Assembly: GCF_900240295.1 (NCBI RefSeq)
Contig: NZ_OEQB01000006.1
Location: forward strand, 1 to 64,000
Origin: Megasphaera vaginalis (ex Bordigoni et al. 2020)
GTDB lineage: Bacteria; Bacillota; Negativicutes; Veillonellales; Megasphaeraceae
Direction of reading: 5' to 3'
Length of the DNA: 64,000 bases
Shown here: in pieces, positions 12,239 to 19,951 of the stretch
Numbering within the stretch: position 1 is the first letter of the stretch
How the letters are laid out: each line of letters opens with the position of its first letter
The notes under the pieces: model-generated
What the model saw: the letters and a program-made list of their open reading frames with translations, nothing else
The model's database searches: none
What the model was told of the DNA's origin: nothing
Position numbers and translations under genes: made by a program

Positions 12239-12516
12239 TGGAACGGGATCAGATACGGGCAGGTACTGTCGTACAGAGCCTGGCCGGAAAAGATAAAGGT
12301 GTCCTGTATGTTGTTGTCGACAGACTGACTTATCCGTATGTGCAAATTGCTGACGGTCGAAAGTACAAATTGGATAGGCCGAAAAAAAAGAACTGCCGGC
12401 ATCTGAGGATTTTGGGAGCTGTTGAAACAGTTCCTGCCAATTACAGCGACGAATGGATACGGGCCGCCGTCAAGCGGACTGCTGTGGAATTGACCAGGGA
12501 GGTATTACATGTCTAA
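12238..12516 (+). CDS. KOW-domain RNA-binding protein (L14e/L24-like)
   Basis: A 92-residue protein with a KOW-type motif ([21 protein letters not shown], about residues 8-28). Proteins of this kind are found between map and infA in many Firmicutes and are presumed to bind rRNA, but no function is established. The start overlaps the map stop (TAATG), and the last 8 bases overlap infA, so it is tightly embedded in the operon. Confidence 0.85.
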   Translation: MERDQIRAGTVVQSLAGKDKGVLYVVVDRLTYPYVQIADGRKYKLDRPKKKNCRHLRILGAVETVPANYSDEWIRAAVKRTAVELTREVLHV

Positions 12517-12727
12517 AGAAGATGTCATTGAAGTTGAAGGCATCGTCGTTGAAGCCTTACCGAACGCCATGTTCAAAGTTAAGTTGGAAAACGACCATAT
12601 TATTTTGGCACACGTTTCCGGAAAAATGCGGATGAACTTTATTCGTATCCTGCCGGGCGATCGCGTCACTATGGAACTGACGCCGTATGATCTGAGCCGT
12701 GGCCGTATTACATACCGCTTCAAGTAA
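12509..12727 (+). CDS. infA: Translation initiation factor IF-1
   Basis: A 72-residue S1/OB-fold protein ([22 protein letters not shown]..) that blocks the A site during initiation. Length and sequence are standard. It has a GGGAGG site located inside the end of the KOW gene. Confidence 0.98.
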   Translation: MSKEDVIEVEGIVVEALPNAMFKVKLENDHIILAHVSGKMRMNFIRILPGDRVTMELTPYDLSRGRITYRFK

Positions 12728-12748
12728 GAATTACGCAGGAGGTTAACT

Positions 12749-12862
12749 ATGAAGGTAAAACCGTCAGTAAAGAAAATTTGCGAAAAATGCAAGATTATTA
12801 AACGCAAAGGCCGTGTAATGGTTATTTGCGAAAATCCGAAACATAAACAGAAACAAGGTTAA
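12749..12862 (+). CDS. rpmJ: 50S ribosomal protein L36
   Basis: A 37-residue protein read from the sequence ([20 protein letters not shown].. [10 protein letters not shown]). It is the zinc-binding form, with CxxC, a third Cys and a His (CEKC..C..H). It has an AGGAGG site 6 bases before ATG 12749. Zinc-ligand L36 contrasts with the zinc-free S14 in the same operon. Confidence 0.97.
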   Translation: MKVKPSVKKICEKCKIIKRKGRVMVICENPKHKQKQG

Positions 12863-12885
12863 TAAACAAGGAGGTGGATGAATAG

Positions 12886-13254
12886 ATGGCACGTATAGCC
12901 GGTGTGGATTTACCACGTGATAAACGAGTTGAAGTGGGTTTAACGTATATCTTCGGGATCGGTCTTTCTTCTTCCCAGGAGATTCTTAAGAAAACAGGGA
13001 TCAGCCCTGATACCCGCGTTCGTGATTTAACGGAAGAGGAAGTACAGAAGATTCGCGAAACGATCGGATCTGACTATAAAGTAGAAGGCGATCTCCGACG
13101 TGAAGGCGCTCTTAATATCAAACGCCTGATCGAAGTTAATTCGTATCGCGGCAAGCGGCATCGTTCCGGTCTTCCTGTTCGCGGCCAGCGCACAAAGACC
13201 AACGCTCGTACTCGCAAGGGCCCGAGAAAAGCAATTGCCGGTCATAAGAAATAA
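12886..13254 (+). CDS. rpsM: 30S ribosomal protein S13
   Basis: A 122-residue S13 ([23 protein letters not shown]-terminal [21 protein letters not shown]). It lies at the top of the 30S head and contacts L5 and P-site tRNA through its basic tail. It opens the alpha-operon segment with an AAGGAGGTG site. Confidence 0.98.
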   Translation: MARIAGVDLPRDKRVEVGLTYIFGIGLSSSQEILKKTGISPDTRVRDLTEEEVQKIRETIGSDYKVEGDLRREGALNIKRLIEVNSYRGKRHRSGLPVRGQRTKTNARTRKGPRKAIAGHKK

Positions 13255-13282
13255 TACTTTTTGAGTAAGGAGGGAAACGATT

Positions 13283-13675
13283 TTGGCTAAAACTAATGTA
13301 AGAAGCAACAAAAGAAAAGAAAAGAAACATGTAGAATCGGGCTCAGCTCATATTCGTTCTACTTTCAATAACACGATCGTTACGATCAGTGATACTCGCG
13401 GCAATACACTGTCCTGGGCCAGCGCCGGTGAAATGGGCTTCCGCGGTTCCCGCAAGAGCACTCCTTTTGCAGCACAGATGGCTGCTGAAACGGCTGCCAA
13501 GGCTGCGATGGAATATGGGCTGCGTCAAGTGGAAGTATTTGTTAAAGGACCTGGATCCGGACGTGAAGCGGCGATTCGTGCACTGCAGGCTGCAGGTCTT
13601 GAAGTAAATGCAATCAAAGATGTTACTCCTATTCCGCATAATGGTTGCCGTCCGCCCAAGCGCAGACGCGTCTGA
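13283..13675 (+). CDS. rpsK: 30S ribosomal protein S11
   Basis: A 130-residue S11 of the platform ([20 protein letters not shown]-terminal [16 protein letters not shown]). The start is TTG 13283 after AAGGAGGG. rpsD, which often follows rpsK in Clostridia, is absent: rpoA comes next after a 52-base gap. Confidence 0.98.
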   Translation: MAKTNVRSNKRKEKKHVESGSAHIRSTFNNTIVTISDTRGNTLSWASAGEMGFRGSRKSTPFAAQMAAETAAKAAMEYGLRQVEVFVKGPGSGREAAIRALQAAGLEVNAIKDVTPIPHNGCRPPKRRRV

Positions 13676-13727
13676 TCTTGAGGACTTACCAACTTGGTTT
13701 TGATTCTGGAATGGGAGGATTTTCCAA

Positions 13728-14705
13728 ATGAGTAACGATAACAATTTTAAAGTCAAATCCGTTGAAATTAAAGATGACGGCTGCTATGGAAAATTCGTAT
13801 GCGAACCTCTCGACAGAGGTTACGGAATCACTTTGGGGAATAGCTTGCGGCGTGTACTTTTATCGTCACTGGAAGGTGTAGCCATTACGTCGATCAAGAT
13901 CGATGGTGTCCTTCATGAGTTTTCGACGATAACCGGCGTACGTGAAGACGTTTCGGAAATAATTCTGAATCTAAAACAAGTCCGGATGAGATTTACGCGT
14001 GACGACATTCAGGAAGCGGATATCACCGTTGATATTTCAGGTGAATCCGAATTTACGGCCGCTTGCCTCAACGTTAACTCAGACATAGAAATTTTAAACC
14101 CCGATCTTCATATTGCGACGCTGGATGCGGACGCGCATATTCATATGCAGTGCCACATTGAAAGCGGCAAAGGGTATGTTCCTTCAACAAAGAACAAGAA
14201 GGATACCGATTCCATCGGTGTTATTCCTATTGACTCGATTTTCTCTCCGATTTTGCGGGCCAATTATGAAGTAAACGATGTTCGGGTAGGCAACGAAATG
14301 GATTATGATTCGTTGGTTTTGGAACTGCAGACCGACGGAAGCATTAAAGCGCATGATGCCGTTGCTTCCGCTGCCGTGCTGATGATGCAGTATCTCGATT
14401 GTTTCAAAGGTATTGCAACGGATAGCCGTGTCGATGCTATCAATCAGAAATTTGTCAATCCTGACGGGGAAGAGCCGGAAGAAACGGACGGCCCTGATAT
14501 TATTGAAGAAAAAATCGACATTTTGCAACTTTCCGTTCGCGCGTCCAATTGCCTGAAACGTGCCAATATTTACACGATCGGCAACTTGATCGGCCACACG
14601 GAAGGGGATCTTGCCAAGATTCGCAATCTCGGCAAAAAATCGGTAGATGAGATTATTGAAAAGTTGAAAGACTATGAATTGGATTTGCGGTCCGGTGACG
14701 AATAG
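13728..14705 (+). CDS. rpoA: RNA polymerase subunit alpha
   Basis: A 325-residue alpha subunit. The N-terminal domain (residues about 1-230) dimerises and nucleates RNA polymerase assembly (YGITLGNSLRRVLLSSLEG). An acidic linker (EEPEETDGPDIIEEK) leads to a C-terminal domain with helix-hairpin-helix motifs (LSVRASNCLKRANIYTIGNL) that binds UP elements and activators. Length is close to the family norm. Confidence 0.98.
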   Translation: MSNDNNFKVKSVEIKDDGCYGKFVCEPLDRGYGITLGNSLRRVLLSSLEGVAITSIKIDGVLHEFSTITGVREDVSEIILNLKQVRMRFTRDDIQEADITVDISGESEFTAACLNVNSDIEILNPDLHIATLDADAHIHMQCHIESGKGYVPSTKNKKDTDSIGVIPIDSIFSPILRANYEVNDVRVGNEMDYDSLVLELQTDGSIKAHDAVASAAVLMMQYLDCFKGIATDSRVDAINQKFVNPDGEEPEETDGPDIIEEKIDILQLSVRASNCLKRANIYTIGNLIGHTEGDLAKIRNLGKKSVDEIIEKLKDYELDLRSGDE

Positions 14706-14722
14706 ATCGAGGAGGATGAACG

Positions 14723-15061
14723 ATGGCTTATAGAAAGTTAGGACGTGACAGCTCTGCACGTAGAGCATTACTGCGCAGCATTGTTACCTCTTTATTCCAG
14801 CATGAACGTATTGAGACGACGGAAGCCAAAGCGAAAGAACTGCGCAAAATCGCCGATAAAATGCTTACTCTTGCGAAACGCGGTGATTTGCATGCTCGTC
14901 GTCAAGTTATGGCGTACATGATGAATGAAGATGTAGTAAAAAAATTATTTGATGAAGTTGCACCGAAATATCAAGATCGCCAAGGCGGTTATACACGCAT
15001 CATTAAGACCGGCGTGCGTCAAGGTGATGCAGCTCCCATGGTTATTATCGAATTGGTTTGA
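14723..15061 (+). CDS. rplQ: 50S ribosomal protein L17
   Basis: A 112-residue L17 of the short bacterial form ([20 protein letters not shown]), located near the tunnel exit. It closes the ribosomal superoperon. A hairpin with a short T run lies in the next 80 bases. Confidence 0.98.
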   Translation: MAYRKLGRDSSARRALLRSIVTSLFQHERIETTEAKAKELRKIADKMLTLAKRGDLHARRQVMAYMMNEDVVKKLFDEVAPKYQDRQGGYTRIIKTGVRQGDAAPMVIIELV

Positions 15062-15105
15062 CGCATTGATTCAGTCGGCTTCAAGGTCGCGGCTGAATGG
15101 GCCGA

Positions 15106-15138
15106 AGGCACTGCAGCGTAACTGTTGCAGTGCCTTTT
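15106..15138 (+). terminator. Weak terminator or attenuator after rplQ
   Basis: A perfect 10-bp stem AGGCACTGCA / TGCAGTGCCT with a ten-base loop is followed by only four T. Some readthrough into the next gene is likely, because that gene has no obvious promoter of its own. Confidence 0.55.
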
Positions 15139-15162
15139 GCATATGTGAGGAGGCTTAGAGAA

Positions 15163-15612
15163 ATGGGTAAAAAAACGGTACTGGCAATTAACTTTTCCGA
15201 TCAGCGGTATAGTTTGCTTAGCAGTGTTTGCCTTCTGCATCGGGCGGCGCTCAAGCGCGTTCATGAAGAAGATAAGGAAAAACGAGTCGGCGATATTCTG
15301 GGCTTATCTGAAGAAGAGATTCAAGCCATTGCGGCGCTGGGACAGGAAACGGACGAAGGCGAAGACGCTGCTATTGATGAAGGAGGCAATCTGCGAGAAC
15401 CTGTCAAAGAAGAAGCGATTATCCTTTGTCACTTCGAAAACGGTGAAGCAAGGGACTTTCTGGATGCCATTAAAACGAGTCCGGTAAAGTATATTCCGTT
15501 GAAAGCCATGTTGACGCCAAACAATATCATTTGGCCTATCCGCATCGTATTACATGAATTGTATGGCGAGTATGAATACTTCAGAAATTTCCGAAACAGC
15601 CGAAAGAAATAA
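15163..15612 (+). CDS. DUF3783-type protein
   Basis: A 149-residue protein of unknown function. The C-terminal half (VKYIPLKAMLTPNNIIWPIRIVLHELYGE) matches my recollection of the DUF3783 family, which has a conserved LKAxLTPxN motif. The N-terminal part has an Asp/Glu-rich stretch (about residues 65-95). I start at ATG 15163 after GAGGAGG; the open frame extends 22 codons upstream across the rplQ terminator hairpin, which is not plausible as coding. It probably depends on readthrough from rplQ. The Nudix gene follows after 14 bases. Confidence 0.7.
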   Translation: MGKKTVLAINFSDQRYSLLSSVCLLHRAALKRVHEEDKEKRVGDILGLSEEEIQAIAALGQETDEGEDAAIDEGGNLREPVKEEAIILCHFENGEARDFLDAIKTSPVKYIPLKAMLTPNNIIWPIRIVLHELYGEYEYFRNFRNSRKK

Positions 15613-15626
15613 CAGGAGAAACATGC

Positions 15627-16112
15627 ATGAGACCTACGACGCTGTGTTTTCCCATCGACAGCAGAAACCACATCCTTTTAGGACGAAAGAAACGCGGCTT
15701 CGGCGCCGGTAAATGGAACGGCTTTGGCGGCAAGCTGGAACGTGGCGAGACTTTTCGGGCCTGTGCTGTTCGTGAATGCAAAGAAGAAGCTGGACTTCTG
15801 ATCAAAGAAACGGAGCTGCAGCCTGTGGCTTTCTTGGATTTTCGTTTCAGCGCCGAACCGAGTTTGGATCATATCGGGTATGTCTATTTTGCTTCCCTTT
15901 ATACGGGAACGCCGCGCGCGTCAGAGGAAATGGAGCCGCAGTGGTTCAGCTATGACCGGATCCCTTTCGAGTCCATGTGGGCCGGAGACCGGATATGGCT
16001 GCCGCGGCTTTTACAGGGAGAAAAACTGTCAGGATCCATACTGTTTGACCGGGATAATGAACATGTTGCTGAAATGAAATTGAAGACCGTTGAGACTGTC
16101 ATTGAAATATAG
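15627..16112 (+). CDS. Nudix hydrolase, MTH1/8-oxo-dGTPase-like
   Basis: A 161-residue Nudix protein. The Nudix box G-x5-E-x7-REUxEExGU is complete (G35 to L57, with R49, E50, E53, E54). The preceding GFGAGKWNGFGGKL resembles the purine-nucleotide-binding region of MTH1-type 8-oxo-dGTPases rather than classic MutT. It would hydrolyse oxidised nucleoside triphosphates and keep them out of DNA. It probably shares a transcript with the DUF3783 gene and ends at a bidirectional terminator. The substrate is inferred from motif resemblance only. Confidence 0.85.
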   Translation: MRPTTLCFPIDSRNHILLGRKKRGFGAGKWNGFGGKLERGETFRACAVRECKEEAGLLIKETELQPVAFLDFRFSAEPSLDHIGYVYFASLYTGTPRASEEMEPQWFSYDRIPFESMWAGDRIWLPRLLQGEKLSGSILFDRDNEHVAEMKLKTVETVIEI

Positions 16113-16114
16113 AA

Positions 16115-16166
16115 AAAACAGCCGAAAGGCAACCTGCGGGAGGACAGGCTGCCTTTCGGCTGTTTT
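16115..16166. terminator. Bidirectional terminator between Nudix and aldehyde dehydrogenase genes
   Basis: A perfect 17-bp inverted repeat (16115-16131 with 16150-16166) encloses a loop that contains a further CCTG/CAGG pairing. T runs are present on both strands, which suits the convergent genes on either side. Confidence 0.9.
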
Positions 16167-16230
16167 GTTTTTATCAGATTAGCTGTGAGCATTTTGTGCT
16201 GACAGGTAAAGAGGATTTGCGTGATAACGC

Positions 16231-17712
16231 TCAACTTTCATAGAGACCGGTAGGGTTTTCTGAAAGATTGATGTAAATATTTTTTGCTTGCGTATAATGC
16301 TGCAAGATCAGCTTGTCCGTTTCACGGCCGATCCCGGATTGCTTGTAACCGCCGAACGGAGCGCCTGCAGGAATGGCATTATACGTGTTAATCCACATGC
16401 GACCGGTTTCAATAGCACGGGCTACGCGGATAGCGCGGTTGATGTCGCGTGTCCACACGGCGCCGCCCAAGCCGTATTCGCTGTCATTTGCCATAGCGAT
16501 AACGTCGTCTTCCGTCTTGAACTTGAGAATGCAGACGACAGGCCCGAATATTTCTTCACGGGCAATGCGCATATCATTCGTTACGTCGGCGAAAATCGTA
16601 GGACGAACGAAATTGCCTTTGTCGAGGCCGTTTTCCATGATCTTTTCACCGCCGCAGACGAGGCGGGCGCCTTCTTTTTTGCCGATTTCAACGTACTCCA
16701 GAATCTTATCGACTTGCTGTTTGTAAATTTGAGAACCCATTTGTACGCCCGGTTCCCAAGGCAAGCCGACTTTGACACGATTGAAACGTGCTGCCAATTC
16801 GTCAACGAAGCGATCATAAATATCTTCCTGAACGAAGATTCGAGAGCCGGCGCAGCAGACCTGCCCCTGGTTGAAGAGAATACCGAGTTGAGCGCCGTCC
16901 ATCGCCATATCCCATTTGCAATCATTGAAGAAGATATTGGCCGACTTGCCGCCCAGTTCCAAGGTAGCAGGGATCAGTTTTTCCATGGCCGCTTTATAGA
17001 CTCCGCGGCCGACTTCCGTCGAGCCGGTAAAGGCCAGCTTCTGTAAGCCCGGATGGTCGAGAAGATATTGACCGGATCCGGACCCGCTGCCGGTAATCAC
17101 ATTAATGACGCCAGGAGGCAGAATGCCTTCAATCAGGCGGATTAATTCAAGAACGCTGAGGGACGTATGACTTGAAGGCTTCAACACCGTCGTACAACCT
17201 GAAGCCAAAACAGGCGCCAATTTCCAGGCGGCCATGAGGAAAGGGAAGTTCCAGGGAACGACCTGGCCGACAACGCCGATCGGCTCGCGGAGAACAATGG
17301 TCATGGTGTTTTCATTGAGCATCATGGCCCGTCCTTCTTCCGTCCGTAAAGCGCCGGCAAAATAACGGAAATGATCGGCACTTAACGGAATATCGGCATT
17401 TTGCGTTTCGCGGAGCGGTTTGCCGTTGTCCAAGGTTTCGACCATTGCCAAATGTTCGGCATTGGCATCAATGATATCGGCGATCTTGAGCAGATAATTC
17501 TGCCGTTCAATGGTCGACGTCTTACGCCAGGTTTTCAATGCTTCGTGCGCAGCCTTAACCGCTTTATCAACATCTTCTTTGGTCGCTTCGGCACAGGTCG
17601 CCAGCACTTCACCGTTAGACGGATTATATGCCGTAAAGGTTTTGCCGCTGCTGGACGGCACCCACTTGCCGTCGATATAGAGATTATATACATCATTTAC
17701 ATACTGCTTCAC
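16231..17712 (-). CDS. NAD(P)-dependent aldehyde dehydrogenase
   Basis: A 493-residue member of the aldehyde dehydrogenase superfamily that oxidises an aldehyde to a carboxylic acid. Visible motifs are PWNFPFLMAAWKLAPVLASG (cofactor domain), FTGSTEVG, LELGGKSANI with the general-base Glu, NQGQVCCAGSR with the catalytic Cys, and EEIFGPVV near the C-terminus. I start at GTG 17712, eight bases after GGAAGG; GTG 17721 would overlap the ribosome-binding site. It follows the peroxidase gene after 36 bases and may be the last gene of a stress operon. The physiological aldehyde cannot be told from sequence. Confidence 0.92.
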   Translation of the reverse strand: MKQYVNDVYNLYIDGKWVPSSSGKTFTAYNPSNGEVLATCAEATKEDVDKAVKAAHEALKTWRKTSTIERQNYLLKIADIIDANAEHLAMVETLDNGKPLRETQNADIPLSADHFRYFAGALRTEEGRAMMLNENTMTIVLREPIGVVGQVVPWNFPFLMAAWKLAPVLASGCTTVLKPSSHTSLSVLELIRLIEGILPPGVINVITGSGSGSGQYLLDHPGLQKLAFTGSTEVGRGVYKAAMEKLIPATLELGGKSANIFFNDCKWDMAMDGAQLGILFNQGQVCCAGSRIFVQEDIYDRFVDELAARFNRVKVGLPWEPGVQMGSQIYKQQVDKILEYVEIGKKEGARLVCGGEKIMENGLDKGNFVRPTIFADVTNDMRIAREEIFGPVVCILKFKTEDDVIAMANDSEYGLGGAVWTRDINRAIRVARAIETGRMWINTYNAIPAGAPFGGYKQSGIGRETDKLILQHYTQAKNIYINLSENPTGLYES

Positions 17713-17748
17713 AGAGATCACCTTCCTTTTTACATGAAATGCGTAAAA

Positions 17749-18297
17749 TCAAAGCGCTGCCTTAATATCGTTTTCCAACTCTTCCGGCGTCACGCTTGAT
17801 TCAAATCGTGTAACGACGGTACCGTCACGGCTGACGAGGAATTTCGTGAAGTTCCATTTAACGCCGTTGCCTTCCAGATTTTCCGGATAATGTTCAGCGA
17901 CGACAGATTTGATCAACTGACCGGATTCCTTTTGAAGTTCATATCCCTTGAAGGGGGCGGCATCGCTCAAATATGTATAGAGCGGATCGGCGTTTTTACC
18001 GCGAACATCTATTTTTGCAAAGAGCGGGAACGTGACACCGAAGTTAACCTTGCAGAAGGATTGGATTTCATCGCCGCTGCCAGGTTCTTGAGCCAAGAAC
18101 TGATTTGACGGGAAACCGAGGATAACGAAGCCCTGATCCTGATACTTTTTGTATAAAGCTTCCAGTCCTTCGTACTGCGGGGTAAAACCGCATTTGCTTG
18201 CGGTGTTGACGATTAAGACGACCTTACCCTTGTAATCGCTGAGTGAAACTTCCTGTCCTTGAATAGTTTTTACTTTGAAATCGTAAATCGTTGCCAT
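17749..18297 (-). CDS. Glutathione-peroxidase-family thiol peroxidase
   Basis: A 182-residue peroxidase of the GPx/BsaA family. The catalytic residues are Cys36 (NTASKCGFTPQ), Gln66 (GFPSNQF) and Trp in KWNFTKF. It uses Cys, not selenocysteine; bacterial enzymes of this type usually take electrons from thioredoxin. It has an excellent AGGAGGG site. It lies between a nitroreductase and an aldehyde dehydrogenase on the minus strand, which suggests an oxidative or electrophile stress function. Confidence 0.94.
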   Translation of the reverse strand: MATIYDFKVKTIQGQEVSLSDYKGKVVLIVNTASKCGFTPQYEGLEALYKKYQDQGFVILGFPSNQFLAQEPGSGDEIQSFCKVNFGVTFPLFAKIDVRGKNADPLYTYLSDAAPFKGYELQKESGQLIKSVVAEHYPENLEGNGVKWNFTKFLVSRDGTVVTRFESSVTPEELENDIKAAL

Positions 18298-18324
18298 TGG
18301 TATACCCTCCTGAATTTTACAAAC

Positions 18325-18924
18325 TTATTTATCGAATACGAGAACTCGTTCATCGATCGGATCTTTGGCGATCGGATCGGGGACGGCTGTAGGATTGCCG
18401 AAAGGCATCTGCGCGATTAATTGCCATTCGGCGGGAACCTGAAATTCGTTCTTAACGGCACCGTCAATCAGCGGATTATAATGCTGCATATTGACGCCTA
18501 ATCCCAAGTCGGTGAGCGCCGACCAGACGCCGAACTGCATCATGCCGTTTGCCTGCTGAGCCCAGACGGGAAAATTGTCGGCGTAAAGGGGAAATTGTTC
18601 CTGCATCGATTTTACAACGGCAGTATTATCAAAATAAAGGATTGTACCGTAAGCGGCGGCGAAGGAATTGATTTTTGCTTCTGTCGTGCCGAAATTTTCG
18701 GCCGGTACGATGGCCCGTAACGTATCCATGGCAATCTGCCAGATTTTGTCGTGCTTTTTGCCGAAAGCCACGATGACTTTACCGGACTGCATATTGAAGG
18801 CAGATGGAACTTCATGAATAACATCTTGAACTGTTTTTATAATTGCACTTTGGGCAATCGTCACATTTTTATCTAAAGCATAGTTTGTACGGCGTTTTGC
18901 AAACGCATCAATAAGAGTTGACAT
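18325..18924 (-). CDS. Nitroreductase family protein (Frm2-like)
   Basis: A 199-residue FMN-binding nitroreductase-fold protein. The N-terminal FAKRRTNYAL and the segment FNMQSGKVIVAFGKKHDKIWQI, with QFGVWSALTDLGLGVNMQHYN, resemble the hydroxamate/Frm2-like subgroup. Such enzymes reduce nitro or quinone compounds with NAD(P)H. I choose ATG 18924, eight bases after GGAGG; an upstream GTG overlaps the site. It is first in the minus-strand set behind a good promoter. Confidence 0.9.
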   Translation of the reverse strand: MSTLIDAFAKRRTNYALDKNVTIAQSAIIKTVQDVIHEVPSAFNMQSGKVIVAFGKKHDKIWQIAMDTLRAIVPAENFGTTEAKINSFAAAYGTILYFDNTAVVKSMQEQFPLYADNFPVWAQQANGMMQFGVWSALTDLGLGVNMQHYNPLIDGAVKNEFQVPAEWQLIAQMPFGNPTAVPDPIAKDPIDERVLVFDK

Positions 18925-18978
18925 AGTACTCGCCTCCACAGGGAGAAAAAAATTATTAATTAACTTTTGTTATTTGTT

Positions 18979-19007
18979 ATTATAGAACATTATCATTAAT
19001 AAATCAA
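18979..19007 (-). promoter_or_regulatory. Promoter of the nitroreductase / peroxidase / aldehyde dehydrogenase genes
   Basis: On the minus strand TTGATT (19007-19002) and TATAAT (18984-18979) are separated by 17 bases, a near-consensus promoter. The AT-rich spacer contains TGATAAT and lies next to TTATTAATGATAATG, resembling half of a Fur/PerR-type operator. The second half is poorly conserved, so regulation is only a suggestion. Confidence 0.7.
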
Positions 19008-19236
19008 TACCTATTTACTCTTAATTAGCAATTAATTTACACGGCAAAGAAAAACTTACATATTAAAAAAAACGATTAGTTTCTTTTAAATTTATCAATA
19101 GCACTTTATTTATAACAGAAATAACGAAATAGACAGATAAGGTGGCGGAAAGCGGATGAAACGAAGCAGTTACGGTATAATAAGCGTTGCAACTCTTTCT
19201 ATATGGAGATGACGTTGATATACAGGAATATAAATA

Positions 19237-19266
19237 TTGACCCTTAAGATATTTTATGATTATAAT
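19237..19266 (+). promoter_or_regulatory. Promoter of a small transcription unit
   Basis: TTGACC (19237-19242) and a perfect TATAAT (19261-19266) are separated by 18 bases. The predicted transcript would start near 19273 and end at the hairpin at 19545-19587, about 315 nucleotides. Confidence 0.65.
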
Positions 19267-19335
19267 CACTTATAAGTAAGGAGATAATTTGATAAATTAA
19301 TAATTATTGAAATATAATAAAGGAGGTGAAAATGG

Positions 19336-19521
19336 ATGGGAATATTAAGAAATCTTGCCAAATTATCCATACAAGTATGGCGCCGTATTGACGGTATTGC
19401 CTCTACGGAATATATTTGGCATATTTTTATGCGTACTTTTCTTCGGCATGTGCTGGTTTATTTTGACCAATTGGCAGAAAAGAAAATGGACGAATTAATG
19501 CGTATGGTCTGTTCAAGCTGA
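19336..19521 (+). CDS. Small hypothetical protein, 61 residues
   Basis: I do not recognise this protein. It begins MGILRNLAKLSIQVWRRIDG and ends DELMRMVCSS. It is basic and contains a partly hydrophobic stretch (TEYIWHIFMRTFLRHVLVYF) that could form an amphipathic helix. Support comes from context: a near-consensus promoter at 19237, a very strong AAAGGAGGTGA site nine bases before ATG 19336, and a terminator hairpin after the stop. An overlapping ATG at 19332 gives only a 19-residue frame. The unit could instead make a structured RNA. Confidence 0.5.
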   Translation: MGILRNLAKLSIQVWRRIDGIASTEYIWHIFMRTFLRHVLVYFDQLAEKKMDELMRMVCSS

Positions 19522-19951
19522 TTGAAAGAGTTATGGAAGTGTTGCGCCCCATCAGTCGTTGATGATTCATCAAGGACTGATGGGGCGTTTCGTTAACATA
19601 CGAATATGACTGAAGAAAAATTGGCTATACTGACAGGTATTCCCAGGCATAAAGGATTGCCGTCAGGGGAAATCGTAAAAATGCTGCATGAAGCGGTGCG
19701 TTTAGTCATGAAGAAGGATATTGTCTGGGCGTATTCTGCATGGAACAGGTGTATATTTTCCAGTTTGTATGATGACACATATAAAAAAGAAAACGGATGG
19801 GAATAGCCGTAAAGGGTTCATTATATGTAATAAAAATACAGGGACAAAAACTATCTGTTTTGTTGTATATGCAATATACTTTGGCAGACGCGTGTAGTAT
19901 AGTATGCATAAAGAATCTTGATAGTATTACTTGTTGTTAGGGGGTAGTCGT
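19522..19951. other. Intergenic region before the flavodiiron gene
   Basis: Apart from the terminator at 19545-19590, this stretch contains a 66-codon frame (19606-19806) with no ribosome-binding site that I do not accept as a gene. It also contains a perfect palindrome GTATAT-GCA-ATATAC (19865-19879) and a poor promoter candidate (TTGGCA 19881, TATGCA 19903, spacing 16) upstream of the flavodiiron protein. Confidence 0.5.
19545..19590 (+). terminator. Terminator of the small transcription unit
   Basis: A 13-bp perfect stem (19545-19557 with 19575-19587) has an inner TTGAT/ATCAA pairing that makes it nearly continuous. The T run is short (GTTTCGTT). Confidence 0.65.

Larger units (their letters stand above)
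18925..19335. other. AT-rich intergenic region
   Basis: This 411-base stretch between divergent units holds the nitroreductase promoter at its left end and the promoter of a small transcription unit at its right end. The middle (about 19010-19230) is AT-rich; I see no convincing gene, RNA or repeat in it. A 68-codon minus-strand frame there has no ribosome-binding site and low-complexity composition. Confidence 0.6.

Noticed and set aside
19063-19269. 68-codon minus-strand frame in the AT-rich intergenic region
   Set aside because: Low-complexity AT-rich translation without a ribosome-binding site; it overlaps the promoter at 19237-19266.
19606-19806. 66-codon plus-strand frame before the flavodiiron gene
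   Set aside because: No ribosome-binding site, no promoter between it and the upstream terminator, and no recognisable motif; possibly a decayed gene remnant.
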